Of a stretch of 5,999 bases of DNA, positions 1 to 5,889 are shown piece after piece (position 1 is the first letter of the stretch; every line of letters starts with the position of its first letter). Origin of the DNA: an uncultured Alphaproteobacteria bacterium. GTDB lineage: Bacteria; Pseudomonadota; Alphaproteobacteria; CALKHQ01. Made by a program: the position numbers and the translations under genes. The stretch is from assembly GCA_937988735.1 (NCBI GenBank), contig CALKHQ010000178.1, forward strand, positions 1 through 5,999, given 5' to 3'. The notes below the pieces were generated by a model that searched no databases, was not told where the DNA came from, and was given only the letters and a program-made list of their open reading frames with translations.

Positions 1-536
1 AGTGCGAAGCTGCCCCGGACGTCGAGCACCACATCCTCGCCCGCGATCGCAGCGCCGAGCTCCAGACGGTCCACGTCCAGGCGGTCGATGGCAATATCCA
101 CCGGCAGCGACGGCCACGCCGGCTCCGACGGCGGGGCCTCGGGCGCCGGCGGCGTCTCCGGCGCGCGATGCACCGCGAGGCGCGCGGCGTCGAGCATGGT
201 GACGGTCACCCGGCCGCCGAGCAGGTCTGCGACGGAGAGGGCGACATGCAGATCCTCCGCCTCGATCGCCGTGCCCCGGTCGTCGTCGAGCTGCAGCGTC
301 GCGAGCGTCATGTCGAAGGGGACGAGGCCGGTGATCCCTTGGATCCGCAGTGCCAGTCCGCTCTCCGCCAGTGCGTCGTTGGCGAAGGAAACCGCCTGGC
401 GCTGGCCCCAGCCCGTCTGCAGCAGGCCAAAGGCCGCGACCGGCAGCAGGAGGACAACGAGCAGGACGATGGCGACCGTCCGCAGCGCGCGCCGCGCCGG
501 GGACCGGCCTTTCGCTGTCCTCGCCTGCTCCGTCAT
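1..536 (-). CDS. tamB: TamB N-terminal part (translocation and assembly module), runs off the left edge
   Basis: My reverse-strand reading gives an open frame of 178 codons from the ATG at 536-534 to the window edge; the C-terminal bulk, usually a protein of over 1000 residues, is outside. A basic N-terminus (KGRSPARRALR) is followed by a hydrophobic helix at about residues 20-39 (VAIVLLVVLLLPVAAFGLL), which fits the signal-anchor of TamB in the inner membrane. Next come QTGWGQRQAVS, a GITGLVPFDM stretch (67-76), alternating beta-strand-like repeats, a Pro/Ala/Glu-rich linker (about 125-143) and LPVDIAIDRLDVDRLELG, the usual start of TamB beta-strand repeats. In the family, TamB spans the periplasm and works with the Omp85 protein TamA in envelope protein insertion or lipid transport. 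An AGGAGGA element lies at 555-549, 12 nt before the ATG, which is rather long spacing. No tamA is visible directly upstream, where it commonly sits. An AsmA-like relative is the main alternative. Confidence 0.85.
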   Translation of the reverse strand, partial: MTEQARTAKGRSPARRALRTVAIVLLVVLLLPVAAFGLLQTGWGQRQAVSFANDALAESGLALRIQGITGLVPFDMTLATLQLDDDRGTAIEAEDLHVALSVADLLGGRVTVTMLDAARLAVHRAPETPPAPEAPPSEPAWPSLPVDIAIDRLDVDRLELGAAIAGEDVVLDVRGSFA

Positions 537-548
537 GCCGTCCGTACG

Positions 549-555
549 TCCTCCT
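549..555 (-). promoter_or_regulatory. Candidate ribosome binding site for tamB
   Basis: Read on the minus strand this is AGGAGGA, a near-perfect anti-16S match. It stands 12 nt before the tamB ATG at 536-534, longer than the usual 5-9 nt. No better-placed ATG, GTG or TTG is seen in frame in the next few codons upstream, so it still supports this start. Confidence 0.5.
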
Positions 556-658
556 GCCTGCGTGGTCGGGCGCCGAAAGAGATGGGGCGTCGCACCCGGC
601 CGACACCCTTTGCCATCCCGCGGCGGCGGGCAAGGCCGGCGATGACTCCCGCGATGGT

Positions 659-672
659 CGAGAATCTTCTCG
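659..672. repeat. Short palindrome CGAGAA-TC-TTCTCG
   Basis: Two perfect 6-nt arms are separated by 2 nt. A 2-nt loop is too tight for a good RNA hairpin, so a dimeric-regulator binding site is the more natural reading. It lies about 125 bp upstream of the tamB start and about 375 bp upstream of the operon start. Only one copy is seen in the window, and no known operator consensus is matched with certainty. Confidence 0.3.
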
Positions 673-713
673 GGACTGCTCTTATGGGATAACGAGCCCG
701 CGGCGGAGCAGAC

Positions 714-742
714 TTGAACCCGGCCGCGCAATCCGTGACAAT
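714..742 (+). promoter_or_regulatory. Weak sigma-70-like promoter candidate facing the nonulosonate operon
   Basis: TTGAAC (714-719) and GACAAT (737-742) are separated by 17 nt. Each hexamer matches the consensus at 4 of 6 positions. If used, it would give a leader of about 300 nt that contains both hairpins described below. Matches of this quality occur by chance, so this is only a candidate. Confidence 0.2.
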
Positions 743-794
743 CGGCGCGGGGGAAGAATTGCTTGCGGCAGGTTGTTGCGGCGACCGTCACCGT

Positions 795-826
795 CGCAGT
801 CCCGGTGGGAGGGTTTGGGACTTGCG
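795..826. repeat. Imperfect inverted repeat (hairpin) with one bulged base
   Basis: The left arm CGCAGTCCC (795-803) pairs with the right arm GGGACTTGCG (817-826), leaving one unpaired T and a 13-nt loop. No T-run follows on either strand, so it is not a typical intrinsic terminator. It stands 30 bp from a second, stronger hairpin, suggesting a structured leader or operator region. Confidence 0.4.
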
Positions 827-856
827 AAATCGGTGGCAGTCGCCAATTTGCGTGTG

Positions 857-887
857 CGCAGGCAGGGGGTGACTCACCCTGCCTGCG
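857..887. repeat. Perfect 11-bp GC-rich hairpin upstream of the nonulosonate operon
   Basis: CGCAGGCAGGG (857-867) is exactly complementary to CCCTGCCTGCG (877-887), with a 9-nt loop. The loop region also forms an alternative palindrome, GGTGACTCACC, at 868-878, so two overlapping dyads share the site. No T-tract follows on either strand, which argues against a rho-independent terminator. It lies 160 bp before the first operon gene and could be a leader RNA structure or a protein binding site. Confidence 0.55.
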
Positions 888-910
888 GTAGCATTGGAGC
901 CGGGTGACTC
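868..910 (+). repeat. Direct repeat GGGTGACTC, two copies 34 bp apart
   Basis: GGGTGACTC occurs at 868-876 and again at 902-910, start to start 34 bp (about three helical turns). The first copy lies in the hairpin loop at 857-887. The arrangement resembles a two-site operator, but nine bases is short and chance recurrence is possible. Confidence 0.35.
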
Positions 911-1037
911 TGGCGCCGACCCCATCCGGAACCTGCCGGGACGATCAATGACCGATTCGCGTTCCGCGCCGTCGCGCTCAGCGGCCGGCGCGCCGGTCGC
1001 GTTGCCGTTCTGCCCGTGATGATCACCGAGGGAATCC

Positions 1038-1041
1038 GGAG
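1038..1041 (+). promoter_or_regulatory. Ribosome binding site deciding the GTG start at 1047
   Basis: GGAG lies 5 nt before the GTG. It supports this start because the protein's NAD-binding strand begins only six residues later, leaving no room for a downstream start, and no alternative upstream ATG is in frame nearby. Confidence 0.55.
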
Positions 1042-1046
1042 CCGTC

Positions 1047-2078
1047 GTGGCTGAGTGGCGCGAAGCCGTGCTGGTCGGGGCCGGTCGCATGGGCCGGTCC
1101 CATGCCGAGGCGCTCGCGGGCATGGGTGTCCGCCTCGCCGCGCTGTGCGATCCCCGTGCGGAGGCGCGGCAGGCAGTGGGCGACGCCTTTGACGTGCCAC
1201 CGGATCGGCGTTTCGCCGACTCGGAGAGCCTCTACCGCGCCGCCGGCCCCGGCGACGTCGTCGTGGTCGCCACCACCGCCGACAGCCATCGCGTCGAGGT
1301 GGAGCGCGCTGCGGCCGCCGGCGCCCCTGCCATCCTCTGCGAGAAGCCGCTGGCAACCTCGGTTGCCGACTGCGAGGCGATGATCCGTGCCTGCGCCGAT
1401 GCCGGCGCGCTGCTCGCCGTCAACCACCAGATGCGGTTCATGGACCAGTATCGCGAGGTGAAGGCGGTCCTCGACTCCGGCGCGCTCGGCCGGCTCGCCA
1501 GCATGACCGTCGTCGGCGGCTGCTTCGGGCTCGCGATGAACGGCTCGCACTATGTCGAGGCGCTGATGTACCTCACCGGCGACCGGCCGGCCGCGGCCGG
1601 TGCGTGGTTCACCGGCGACCCGTTCCCCAACCCGCGCGGACCGCAGTTCTTCGACCAGGCGGGCGAGGTGCGGATCGTCACCGACGGCGGCCGGCGCCTG
1701 AACCTCGTGATCGGCGCGGACCAGGGCCACGGCATGACCGTCACCTACGCCGGCGCCTACGGCCACATCTTCTGCGACGAGCTCGCCGGCGAGATGATCG
1801 TGACCGAACGCCTGCCCGAGCATCGCGTGCAGCCGCCGACGCGCTACGGCATGCCGGTGAGGCGCCACGCGCGGCGGTTCCCGGTCGCCGACAACGTGAC
1901 GCCGACCCGCGCGGTGCTCGAGGCGCTGCGGGCCGGCAGCGGCTTTCCCGACGGGGAGACCGGGCGCACCGTGGTCGCGACGCTCGCGGCCTGCTGGGCG
2001 TCGGCGGAGTGCGACGGCCGCGCCATCCGCCTCGACGCGCTGGGGCCGGTGCGCGAGCGGCGGTTCCCCTGGGCCTGA
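1047..2078 (+). CDS. Gfo/Idh/MocA family NAD(P)-dependent oxidoreductase
   Basis: This 343-residue protein has the two-domain layout and usual length of the family. The N-terminal Rossmann fold carries GAGRMG (residues 11-16), an acidic end of the second strand (CDP, 34-36), VVVATTADSH (72-81) and the catalytic-site EKPLA motif (99-103, Lys100). The C-terminal domain begins with VNHQMRFMDQY (125-135) and has GSHYVEALMYLTG (166-178), where His168 sits in the usual substrate-site helix. The family oxidises or reduces hydroxyls on sugars, inositols and nucleotide sugars in the cytoplasm. As first gene of a nonulosonate operon it may modify a sugar precursor or the finished acid, but its substrate cannot be told from sequence. 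The start is GTG with GGAG 5 nt upstream. The gap to the next gene is 17 nt. Confidence 0.85.
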   Translation: MAEWREAVLVGAGRMGRSHAEALAGMGVRLAALCDPRAEARQAVGDAFDVPPDRRFADSESLYRAAGPGDVVVVATTADSHRVEVERAAAAGAPAILCEKPLATSVADCEAMIRACADAGALLAVNHQMRFMDQYREVKAVLDSGALGRLASMTVVGGCFGLAMNGSHYVEALMYLTGDRPAAAGAWFTGDPFPNPRGPQFFDQAGEVRIVTDGGRRLNLVIGADQGHGMTVTYAGAYGHIFCDELAGEMIVTERLPEHRVQPPTRYGMPVRRHARRFPVADNVTPTRAVLEALRAGSGFPDGETGRTVVATLAACWASAECDGRAIRLDALGPVRERRFPWA

Positions 2079-2095
2079 GTTCGACTGCATCCGCG

Positions 2096-3283
2096 ATGAC
2101 GGAGACCAGCGCACGGCGTCGGATCTGCGTCGTCACCGGGACGCGTGCCGACTACGGGCTCCTGCGCTGGGCGATGCAGGAAATCCGTGACCATCCCTCC
2201 CTGGAGCTCGTCACCGTCGCCACCGCGATGCACCTGGTTCCCGACTTCGGCATGACCGTGCGGGCGATCGAGGCCGACGGCTTCGCGATCGACGCGGCGG
2301 TGGAGATGCTGGTTGCCGGCGACAGCCGGCTGGCGATGGCCAAGTCCACCGGGCTGGGGGTGGTGAGCCTGGCCGACGCCTTCGTCGGCCTGCGGCCGGA
2401 CTGGGTGCTGATCCCCGGCGACCGGATCGAGGCGCTGGCGGCGGCGCAGGCGGCGATGCTGCTCGGCATGCCGATCGCGCACCTCCACGGCGGCGAGGTC
2501 AGCGTCGGCTCGGTGGACGACAGCATCCGGCACGCCGTCACCAAGATGGCGACGCTGCACTTCACCGCCGCCGAGCCCTACCGGCGGCGCGTGATCCAGC
2601 TCGGCGAGGCGCCGGAGCGCGTGCTGAACGTCGGCGCGCCGGGCCTCGAGGCATTCACGCGGCTGGAGCTGCTCGACCGCGCCGGGCTGGAGCAGGCGCT
2701 GGGCTGTCCGCTGCCGTCGCCGTTGCTGCTGATGACCTTCCATCCGGAGACGCGGGGCGGCGGCGACGCCGCGGCTGCGGTGGAGACGGTGGTGCGCGCC
2801 GCGCTCGCCGTGCCGGGCGCTCATCTGCTGGTGACCCGGGCCAATGCCGATGCCGGCGGCCGCGCGATCAACGCCCGCCTCGACGCCCTTGCGGCGGCGG
2901 AGGGCCGGATGACCGTCGTCGCCTCGCTCGGCCAGCAGCGCTACCTCAGCGCCCTCGTCGCGGCCGACGTGGTCGTCGGCAACTCGTCGAGCGGCCTGAT
3001 CGAGGCGCCCGCCGCCGGCACGCCCACCGTCAACATCGGCGGGCGTCAGGACGGGCGCCTGCGCGCCCCCAGCGTGATCGACTGCCCGCTCGACCCCGCC
3101 GCCATCACCGCCGCCATCCGCCGCGCGCTCGGCCCCGAGATGCAGGCCTGCGCCGCGCGGCGCGAGAATCCCTACGGCGCCCCCGGCCCCATCGGCCGCC
3201 GCATCGCCGACGCCCTCGCCGGAACCACCCCGCCGCCGGGCGGTCGCAAGCCGTTCCACGACCTGAACTGGGAGCTGCCATGA
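2096..3283 (+). CDS. neuC: UDP-N-acetylglucosamine 2-epimerase (hydrolysing), NeuC/LegG family
   Basis: The 395-residue product belongs to the hydrolysing 2-epimerases, which convert UDP-GlcNAc (NeuC) or UDP-2,4-diacetamido-trideoxy-glucose (LegG) to the free 2-epimer plus UDP. Visible hallmarks are GTRADYGLL (15-23), PGDRIEAL (107-114), HLHGGEVSVGSVDDSIRHA (129-147), HPET (216-219), GNSSSGLIEAP (295-305) and VNIGGRQDGR (312-321). GDR, HGGE and the SSG-E phosphate-binding region are intact, so it should be active. The GT-B-like fold is cytoplasmic. A longer open frame extends upstream to 1604, but that part overlaps the previous gene and is Arg/Pro-rich chance translation; the ATG at 2096 places GTRADYG at the normal distance from the N-terminus. 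No clear Shine-Dalgarno precedes it. The stop overlaps the synthase ATG by 4 nt. NeuC versus LegG substrate specificity is not decided by what I can see. Confidence 0.9.
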   Translation: MTETSARRRICVVTGTRADYGLLRWAMQEIRDHPSLELVTVATAMHLVPDFGMTVRAIEADGFAIDAAVEMLVAGDSRLAMAKSTGLGVVSLADAFVGLRPDWVLIPGDRIEALAAAQAAMLLGMPIAHLHGGEVSVGSVDDSIRHAVTKMATLHFTAAEPYRRRVIQLGEAPERVLNVGAPGLEAFTRLELLDRAGLEQALGCPLPSPLLLMTFHPETRGGGDAAAAVETVVRAALAVPGAHLLVTRANADAGGRAINARLDALAAAEGRMTVVASLGQQRYLSALVAADVVVGNSSSGLIEAPAAGTPTVNIGGRQDGRLRAPSVIDCPLDPAAITAAIRRALGPEMQACAARRENPYGAPGPIGRRIADALAGTTPPPGGRKPFHDLNWELP

Positions 3284-4395
3284 GCGCCGACCGGGTGTTC
3301 GTCATCGCCGAGGCCGGCGTCAATCACAACGGCAGCCTCGCCATGGCGCGGGAGCTCGTGCATGCGGCGGCGGAGGCGGGGGCGGATGCGGTGAAGTTCC
3401 AGACCTTCGACGCCGCGAAGCTGGTGCTCGCCGACGCCGCCACCGCCGATTACCAGCGGCAGAACATGCGCGGCGCCGAGAACCAGTACGCCATGCTGAA
3501 GGCGCTGGAGCTGGACCGCGACGCCCATCTCGAACTCCGCGACCTGTGCACGCAGGTCGGGATCGAGTTCATGTCCTCCGGCTTCGATCCCGACAGCGTC
3601 GCCTTCCTCGCGGAAGAGGTGAAGGTCGCACGGCTGAAGATCCCTTCGGGCGAGATCGTCAACGGCCCGCTGATGCTGCGGGCGGCGCGCACAGGGCTGC
3701 CGCTCATCGTCTCCACCGGCATGTGCACGCTGGCCGAGGTGCTGGAAAGCCTGAGCCTGCTCGCCTGGGCCGCGCAGTACCCGGACGGCATCCCGTCCGG
3801 CCGGTCCGAGCTTGCCGCGGTCCGGGCCGCGCCGGGGTGGACCGCGCCGCTCGCGGACCATGTCTGGCTGCTCCACTGCGTCACCCAGTATCCGGCGACG
3901 CCGGAGACGACCAACCTGCGCGCGATGGCGACGCTCGCGGCCGCGACCGGGCTGCGCGTCGGCCTCTCCGACCACAGCCTCGGCCGGCACATTCCGGTCG
4001 CGGCGGTGGCGGCCGGGGCAACCGTGCTGGAGAAGCACTTCACCCTCTCGCGCCGGCTGCCGGGCCCGGACCACGTCGCGTCGCTGGAGCCCGACGAGCT
4101 GGCGGCGATGATCCGCGAGGTGCGCGATGTCGAGGCAGCGCTGGGCGACGGCGTCAAGGCGCCGGTGGAGGCGGAGCTGCGCAACCGCATTCCCGCGCGC
4201 GGCAGCCTGGTCGCCAGCCGCCCGATCCGCGCCGGCGAGCCATTCGGCCCCGACAACGTCACCATCAAGCGGCCGGGCAACGGCGTCGGCCCGCTCGCCT
4301 ACTGGGACGTGATCGCCGGCGGCCGGGCCACGCGCGACTATGCGGCCGACGAGCAGATCGCCTGGGACGGGGAAGGGGAGGCAGCGGCGGAATGA
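3280..4395 (+). CDS. neuB: Nonulosonate synthase, NeuB/LegI family (N-acetylneuraminate / N,N'-diacetyllegionaminate synthase)
   Basis: This 371-residue enzyme condenses the released 2-epimer (ManNAc or 2,4-diacetamido-trideoxymannose) with phosphoenolpyruvate to make the nine-carbon acid. The TIM-barrel domain shows IAEAGVNHNG (9-18), KFQTF (39-43), KIPSGEIVNGP (120-130), STGM (145-148), HCVTQYPA (199-206), GLSDHSLG (228-235), EKHFTL (251-256) and GPDHVASLEPDEL (262-274). The C-terminal SAF/antifreeze-like domain, about residues 300-355, contains RGSLVASRPIRAGE and TIKRPGNGVGP. The stretch at about 166-193, between STGM and HCVTQYPA, is longer than in short NeuB proteins and holds a loop with GRSELAAVRAAPGW. 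ATG overlaps the upstream TGA (ATGA), with GGAG 5 nt before it. Neu5Ac versus legionaminate cannot be settled; the PtmA-like neighbour leans to legionaminate. Confidence 0.92.
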   Translation: MSADRVFVIAEAGVNHNGSLAMARELVHAAAEAGADAVKFQTFDAAKLVLADAATADYQRQNMRGAENQYAMLKALELDRDAHLELRDLCTQVGIEFMSSGFDPDSVAFLAEEVKVARLKIPSGEIVNGPLMLRAARTGLPLIVSTGMCTLAEVLESLSLLAWAAQYPDGIPSGRSELAAVRAAPGWTAPLADHVWLLHCVTQYPATPETTNLRAMATLAAATGLRVGLSDHSLGRHIPVAAVAAGATVLEKHFTLSRRLPGPDHVASLEPDELAAMIREVRDVEAALGDGVKAPVEAELRNRIPARGSLVASRPIRAGEPFGPDNVTIKRPGNGVGPLAYWDVIAGGRATRDYAADEQIAWDGEGEAAAE

Positions 4396-5084
4396 GCGCG
4401 TCCGGGCCGGTGGTCGCCCTCATCCCCGCGCGGGGCGGCAGCAAGTCGATCCCGCGCAAGAACCTGATGCCGCTGGCGGGCAAGCCGCTGCTCGCCTGGC
4501 CGATCGAGACCGCGCGCGCGACCCCCGAGATCGACCGGGTCATCGTCTCCACCGACGACGCCGAGATCGCCGCCACCGCCCGCGCCCACGGCGCGGAGGT
4601 GCACGACCGGCCGCCGGAACTCGCCACCGACGAGGCGCTGGTCATCGACACCATCCGCCACGTCCGCGACTGGCTCGCCGCCGCCGGCACGCCCGCCGCG
4701 GTGATGGTGCTGCTGGAAGCGACCTCGCCGTTCCGGACGCCGGAGCTGGTCGGCCGCTGCGTCCGGCGCCTGCGGGACGAGAGGCTCGATTCAATCGCCA
4801 CCTTCCACACTGCCGCCATCAACCCGGAGCGGGTGTGGCGGATCGAGAACGGCGCGCCGCGCCCGTTCATCGACGGAGCGGTGCCCTGGCGTCCGCGCCA
4901 GGCGCTGACCCCGGCCTACCAGCTGAACGGGCTGGTCTACGCCTTCCGTCCGGACCGGCTGCCCGCGGACTCGCCCGGGCTGCTGTTCGGCCGCATCGGG
5001 GCCGAGATCGTGGCCGCCGATTCGGTGATCGACATCGACGAGCAGAAGGATCTTCTCATTGCCGAATCCCTACTCCGCGCCTGA
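4392..5084 (+). CDS. neuA: CMP-nonulosonate cytidylyltransferase, NeuA/LegF family
   Basis: The 230-residue product matches the usual length of single-domain CMP-sialate synthases, which transfer CMP from CTP to the anomeric hydroxyl of the nonulosonic acid. The CTP-binding motif IPARGGSKSIPRKN is at 11-24, STDDAEIA at 53-60, RPPELATDEA at 73-82, LLEATSPFRT at 107-116, AYQLNGLVYAF at 175-185 and the metal-binding-type DSVIDIDEQKDL at 210-221. In most NeuA proteins the fourth motif reads LLQPTSPLR; here Gln is Glu and Pro is Ala, which may reflect a different acid sugar. ATG overlaps the synthase stop (ATGA), and a GGAGG lies 10 nt upstream. A longer open frame back to 3546 is chance translation antiphase to the synthase. 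The last 26 nt overlap the next gene. Confidence 0.9.
   Translation: MSASGPVVALIPARGGSKSIPRKNLMPLAGKPLLAWPIETARATPEIDRVIVSTDDAEIAATARAHGAEVHDRPPELATDEALVIDTIRHVRDWLAAAGTPAAVMVLLEATSPFRTPELVGRCVRRLRDERLDSIATFHTAAINPERVWRIENGAPRPFIDGAVPWRPRQALTPAYQLNGLVYAFRPDRLPADSPGLLFGRIGAEIVAADSVIDIDEQKDLLIAESLLRA
5046..5050 (+). promoter_or_regulatory. Ribosome binding site supporting a TTG start at 5059
   Basis: AAGGA lies inside the end of the cytidylyltransferase gene, 8 nt before TTG. It is the reason for choosing this rare start, as no ATG or GTG occurs in frame before the nucleotide-binding motif of the SDR. Confidence 0.6.
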
Positions 5085-5889
5085 GCACGCTCCCGGCGTC
5101 GCCGAGCTGTTCTCCCTGCGCGGCCGGACGGCGCTGATCGTCGGCGGAGCCGGCCTCCTCGGCGGCGAGATCGCCTTCGCCTTCGCCGAGCTGGGCGCGG
5201 AGGTCATCGTGGCCAGCCGCGACCTCGACAGGTGCCGCAGCTTCGCCGGCCGCATCGCCGGCCGCTTCCGGGAGGCGAAGACCCATGCGCTCCAGGTGGA
5301 CATCGCCGACGGCGACTCGATCCGGCGGATGATGGCCGAGGTCGGGGAGATCACCGGCGGCGGCCTCGACATCCTCGTCAACAGTGGCTGGTCGGGCCGC
5401 AAGAACACCTTCGAGTCGATCACCGACGAGGACTGGAACTACGACGTCGAGATCTGCCTCAACGGCCCGTTCCGCACCGTGAAGGCGGCGTTCCCGCTGC
5501 TGAAGGAACGGCGGGGCTGCATCCTCACCATCGCCTCGATGTACGGCCATGTCGCGCCGGACTACCGTCTCTACGACCGCGACGGGCTCGCCAATCCGCC
5601 GAGCTACGGAGCCGGCAAGGCGGGCGTCATCCAGCTCACCCGCTATCTGGCGAGCTTCCTGTCGCCCTACGGCATCCGCGCCAACTGCATCAGCCCGGGT
5701 CCGTTCCCGTTCGAGCAGACCCAGCGCGACAACCCGGCCTTCATCGAGCGGCTGTCGGCGAAGAACCCGCTCAACCGCATCGGCCGCCCCTACGAGCTGA
5801 AGGGTGCGGCCGTGCTGCTGTGCAGCGACGCCGGCAGCTACATCACCGGCCAGAACATCTGCGTCGACGGGGGCTGGTCGGTCTGGTGA
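5059..5889 (+). CDS. SDR-family oxidoreductase, PtmA-like, of the nonulosonate cluster
   Basis: This 276-residue protein is a classical-length short-chain dehydrogenase. The dinucleotide motif is IVGGAGLLGGEIA (27-39), a PtmA-style variant of TGxxxGxG. VDIADGDS (80-87) follows the adenine pocket. The usual NNAG is replaced by NSGW (108-111). Asn135 (CLNGPF), Ser160 (IASMYG), Tyr183 and Lys187 (SYGAGKAG) make a complete Asn-Ser-Tyr-Lys tetrad. The C-terminus has IRANCISPGP (206-215) and SYITGQNICVDGGW (260-273). Ser to Tyr spacing is 23 residues, longer than the common dozen or so, because of a HVAPDYRLYDRDGLANPP insert that I recall from PtmA-type proteins. In Campylobacter, ptmA belongs to the legionaminic acid genes for flagellin glycosylation. 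The start is TTG within the upstream gene (26-nt overlap), with AAGGA 8 nt before it. The reaction is not known from sequence. Confidence 0.85.
   Translation: MPNPYSAPEHAPGVAELFSLRGRTALIVGGAGLLGGEIAFAFAELGAEVIVASRDLDRCRSFAGRIAGRFREAKTHALQVDIADGDSIRRMMAEVGEITGGGLDILVNSGWSGRKNTFESITDEDWNYDVEICLNGPFRTVKAAFPLLKERRGCILTIASMYGHVAPDYRLYDRDGLANPPSYGAGKAGVIQLTRYLASFLSPYGIRANCISPGPFPFEQTQRDNPAFIERLSAKNPLNRIGRPYELKGAAVLLCSDAGSYITGQNICVDGGWSVW

Larger units (their letters stand above)
537..1046. other. Divergent intergenic region between tamB and the nonulosonate operon
   Basis: These 510 bp separate two start codons that point away from each other, so promoters for both units should lie here. Longer open frames exist on both strands but none encodes a recognisable protein; their translations are Arg/Pro/Ala-rich and typical of chance frames in GC-rich DNA. 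The region holds a short palindrome (659-672), a weak sigma-70-like pair (714-742), an imperfect inverted repeat (795-826), a perfect 11-bp hairpin (857-887) and a spaced 9-bp direct repeat (868-876 and 902-910). I found no tRNA, riboswitch or T-tract terminator. It contains several A/T-richer patches that contrast with the flanking coding DNA. Confidence 0.7.

Noticed and set aside
88..692. Plus-strand open frames of 174-185 codons over the tamB region
   Set aside because: They are antisense to tamB and give Arg/Ser/Pro-rich translations with no recognisable domain, while the minus strand gives a clear TamB N-terminus.
690..780. Possible minus-strand tRNA, from a GGTTCAAGTC-like T-loop around 710-722
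   Set aside because: The five bases flanking the putative T-loop do not pair, and no acceptor stem or anticodon arm can be drawn at the right distances.
811..826. Possible sigma-54 promoter (GG, ten bases, then GC) ending in TTGC at 822-825
   Set aside because: Only the GG and TTGC elements match; the rest of the -24 element is wrong, and the site coincides with an arm of the inverted repeat. A second candidate near 767-779 has spacing one base short.
857..887. Rho-independent terminator for an upstream transcript
   Set aside because: No run of T follows the stem on either strand, and there is no upstream gene converging on it.
1604..2095. N-terminal extension of the 2-epimerase back to 1604
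   Set aside because: The extension overlaps the oxidoreductase gene out of frame and is low-complexity Arg/Pro/Ala. The family N-terminus begins naturally at the ATG at 2096.
1023..2114. Long minus-strand open frame of 363 codons opposite the first oxidoreductase, and a 471-codon one opposite the epimerase
   Set aside because: Their translations are His/Arg/Ala/Gly-rich with no motif, as expected from the complement of GC-rich genes with strong third-position bias. The plus-strand genes are unmistakable.
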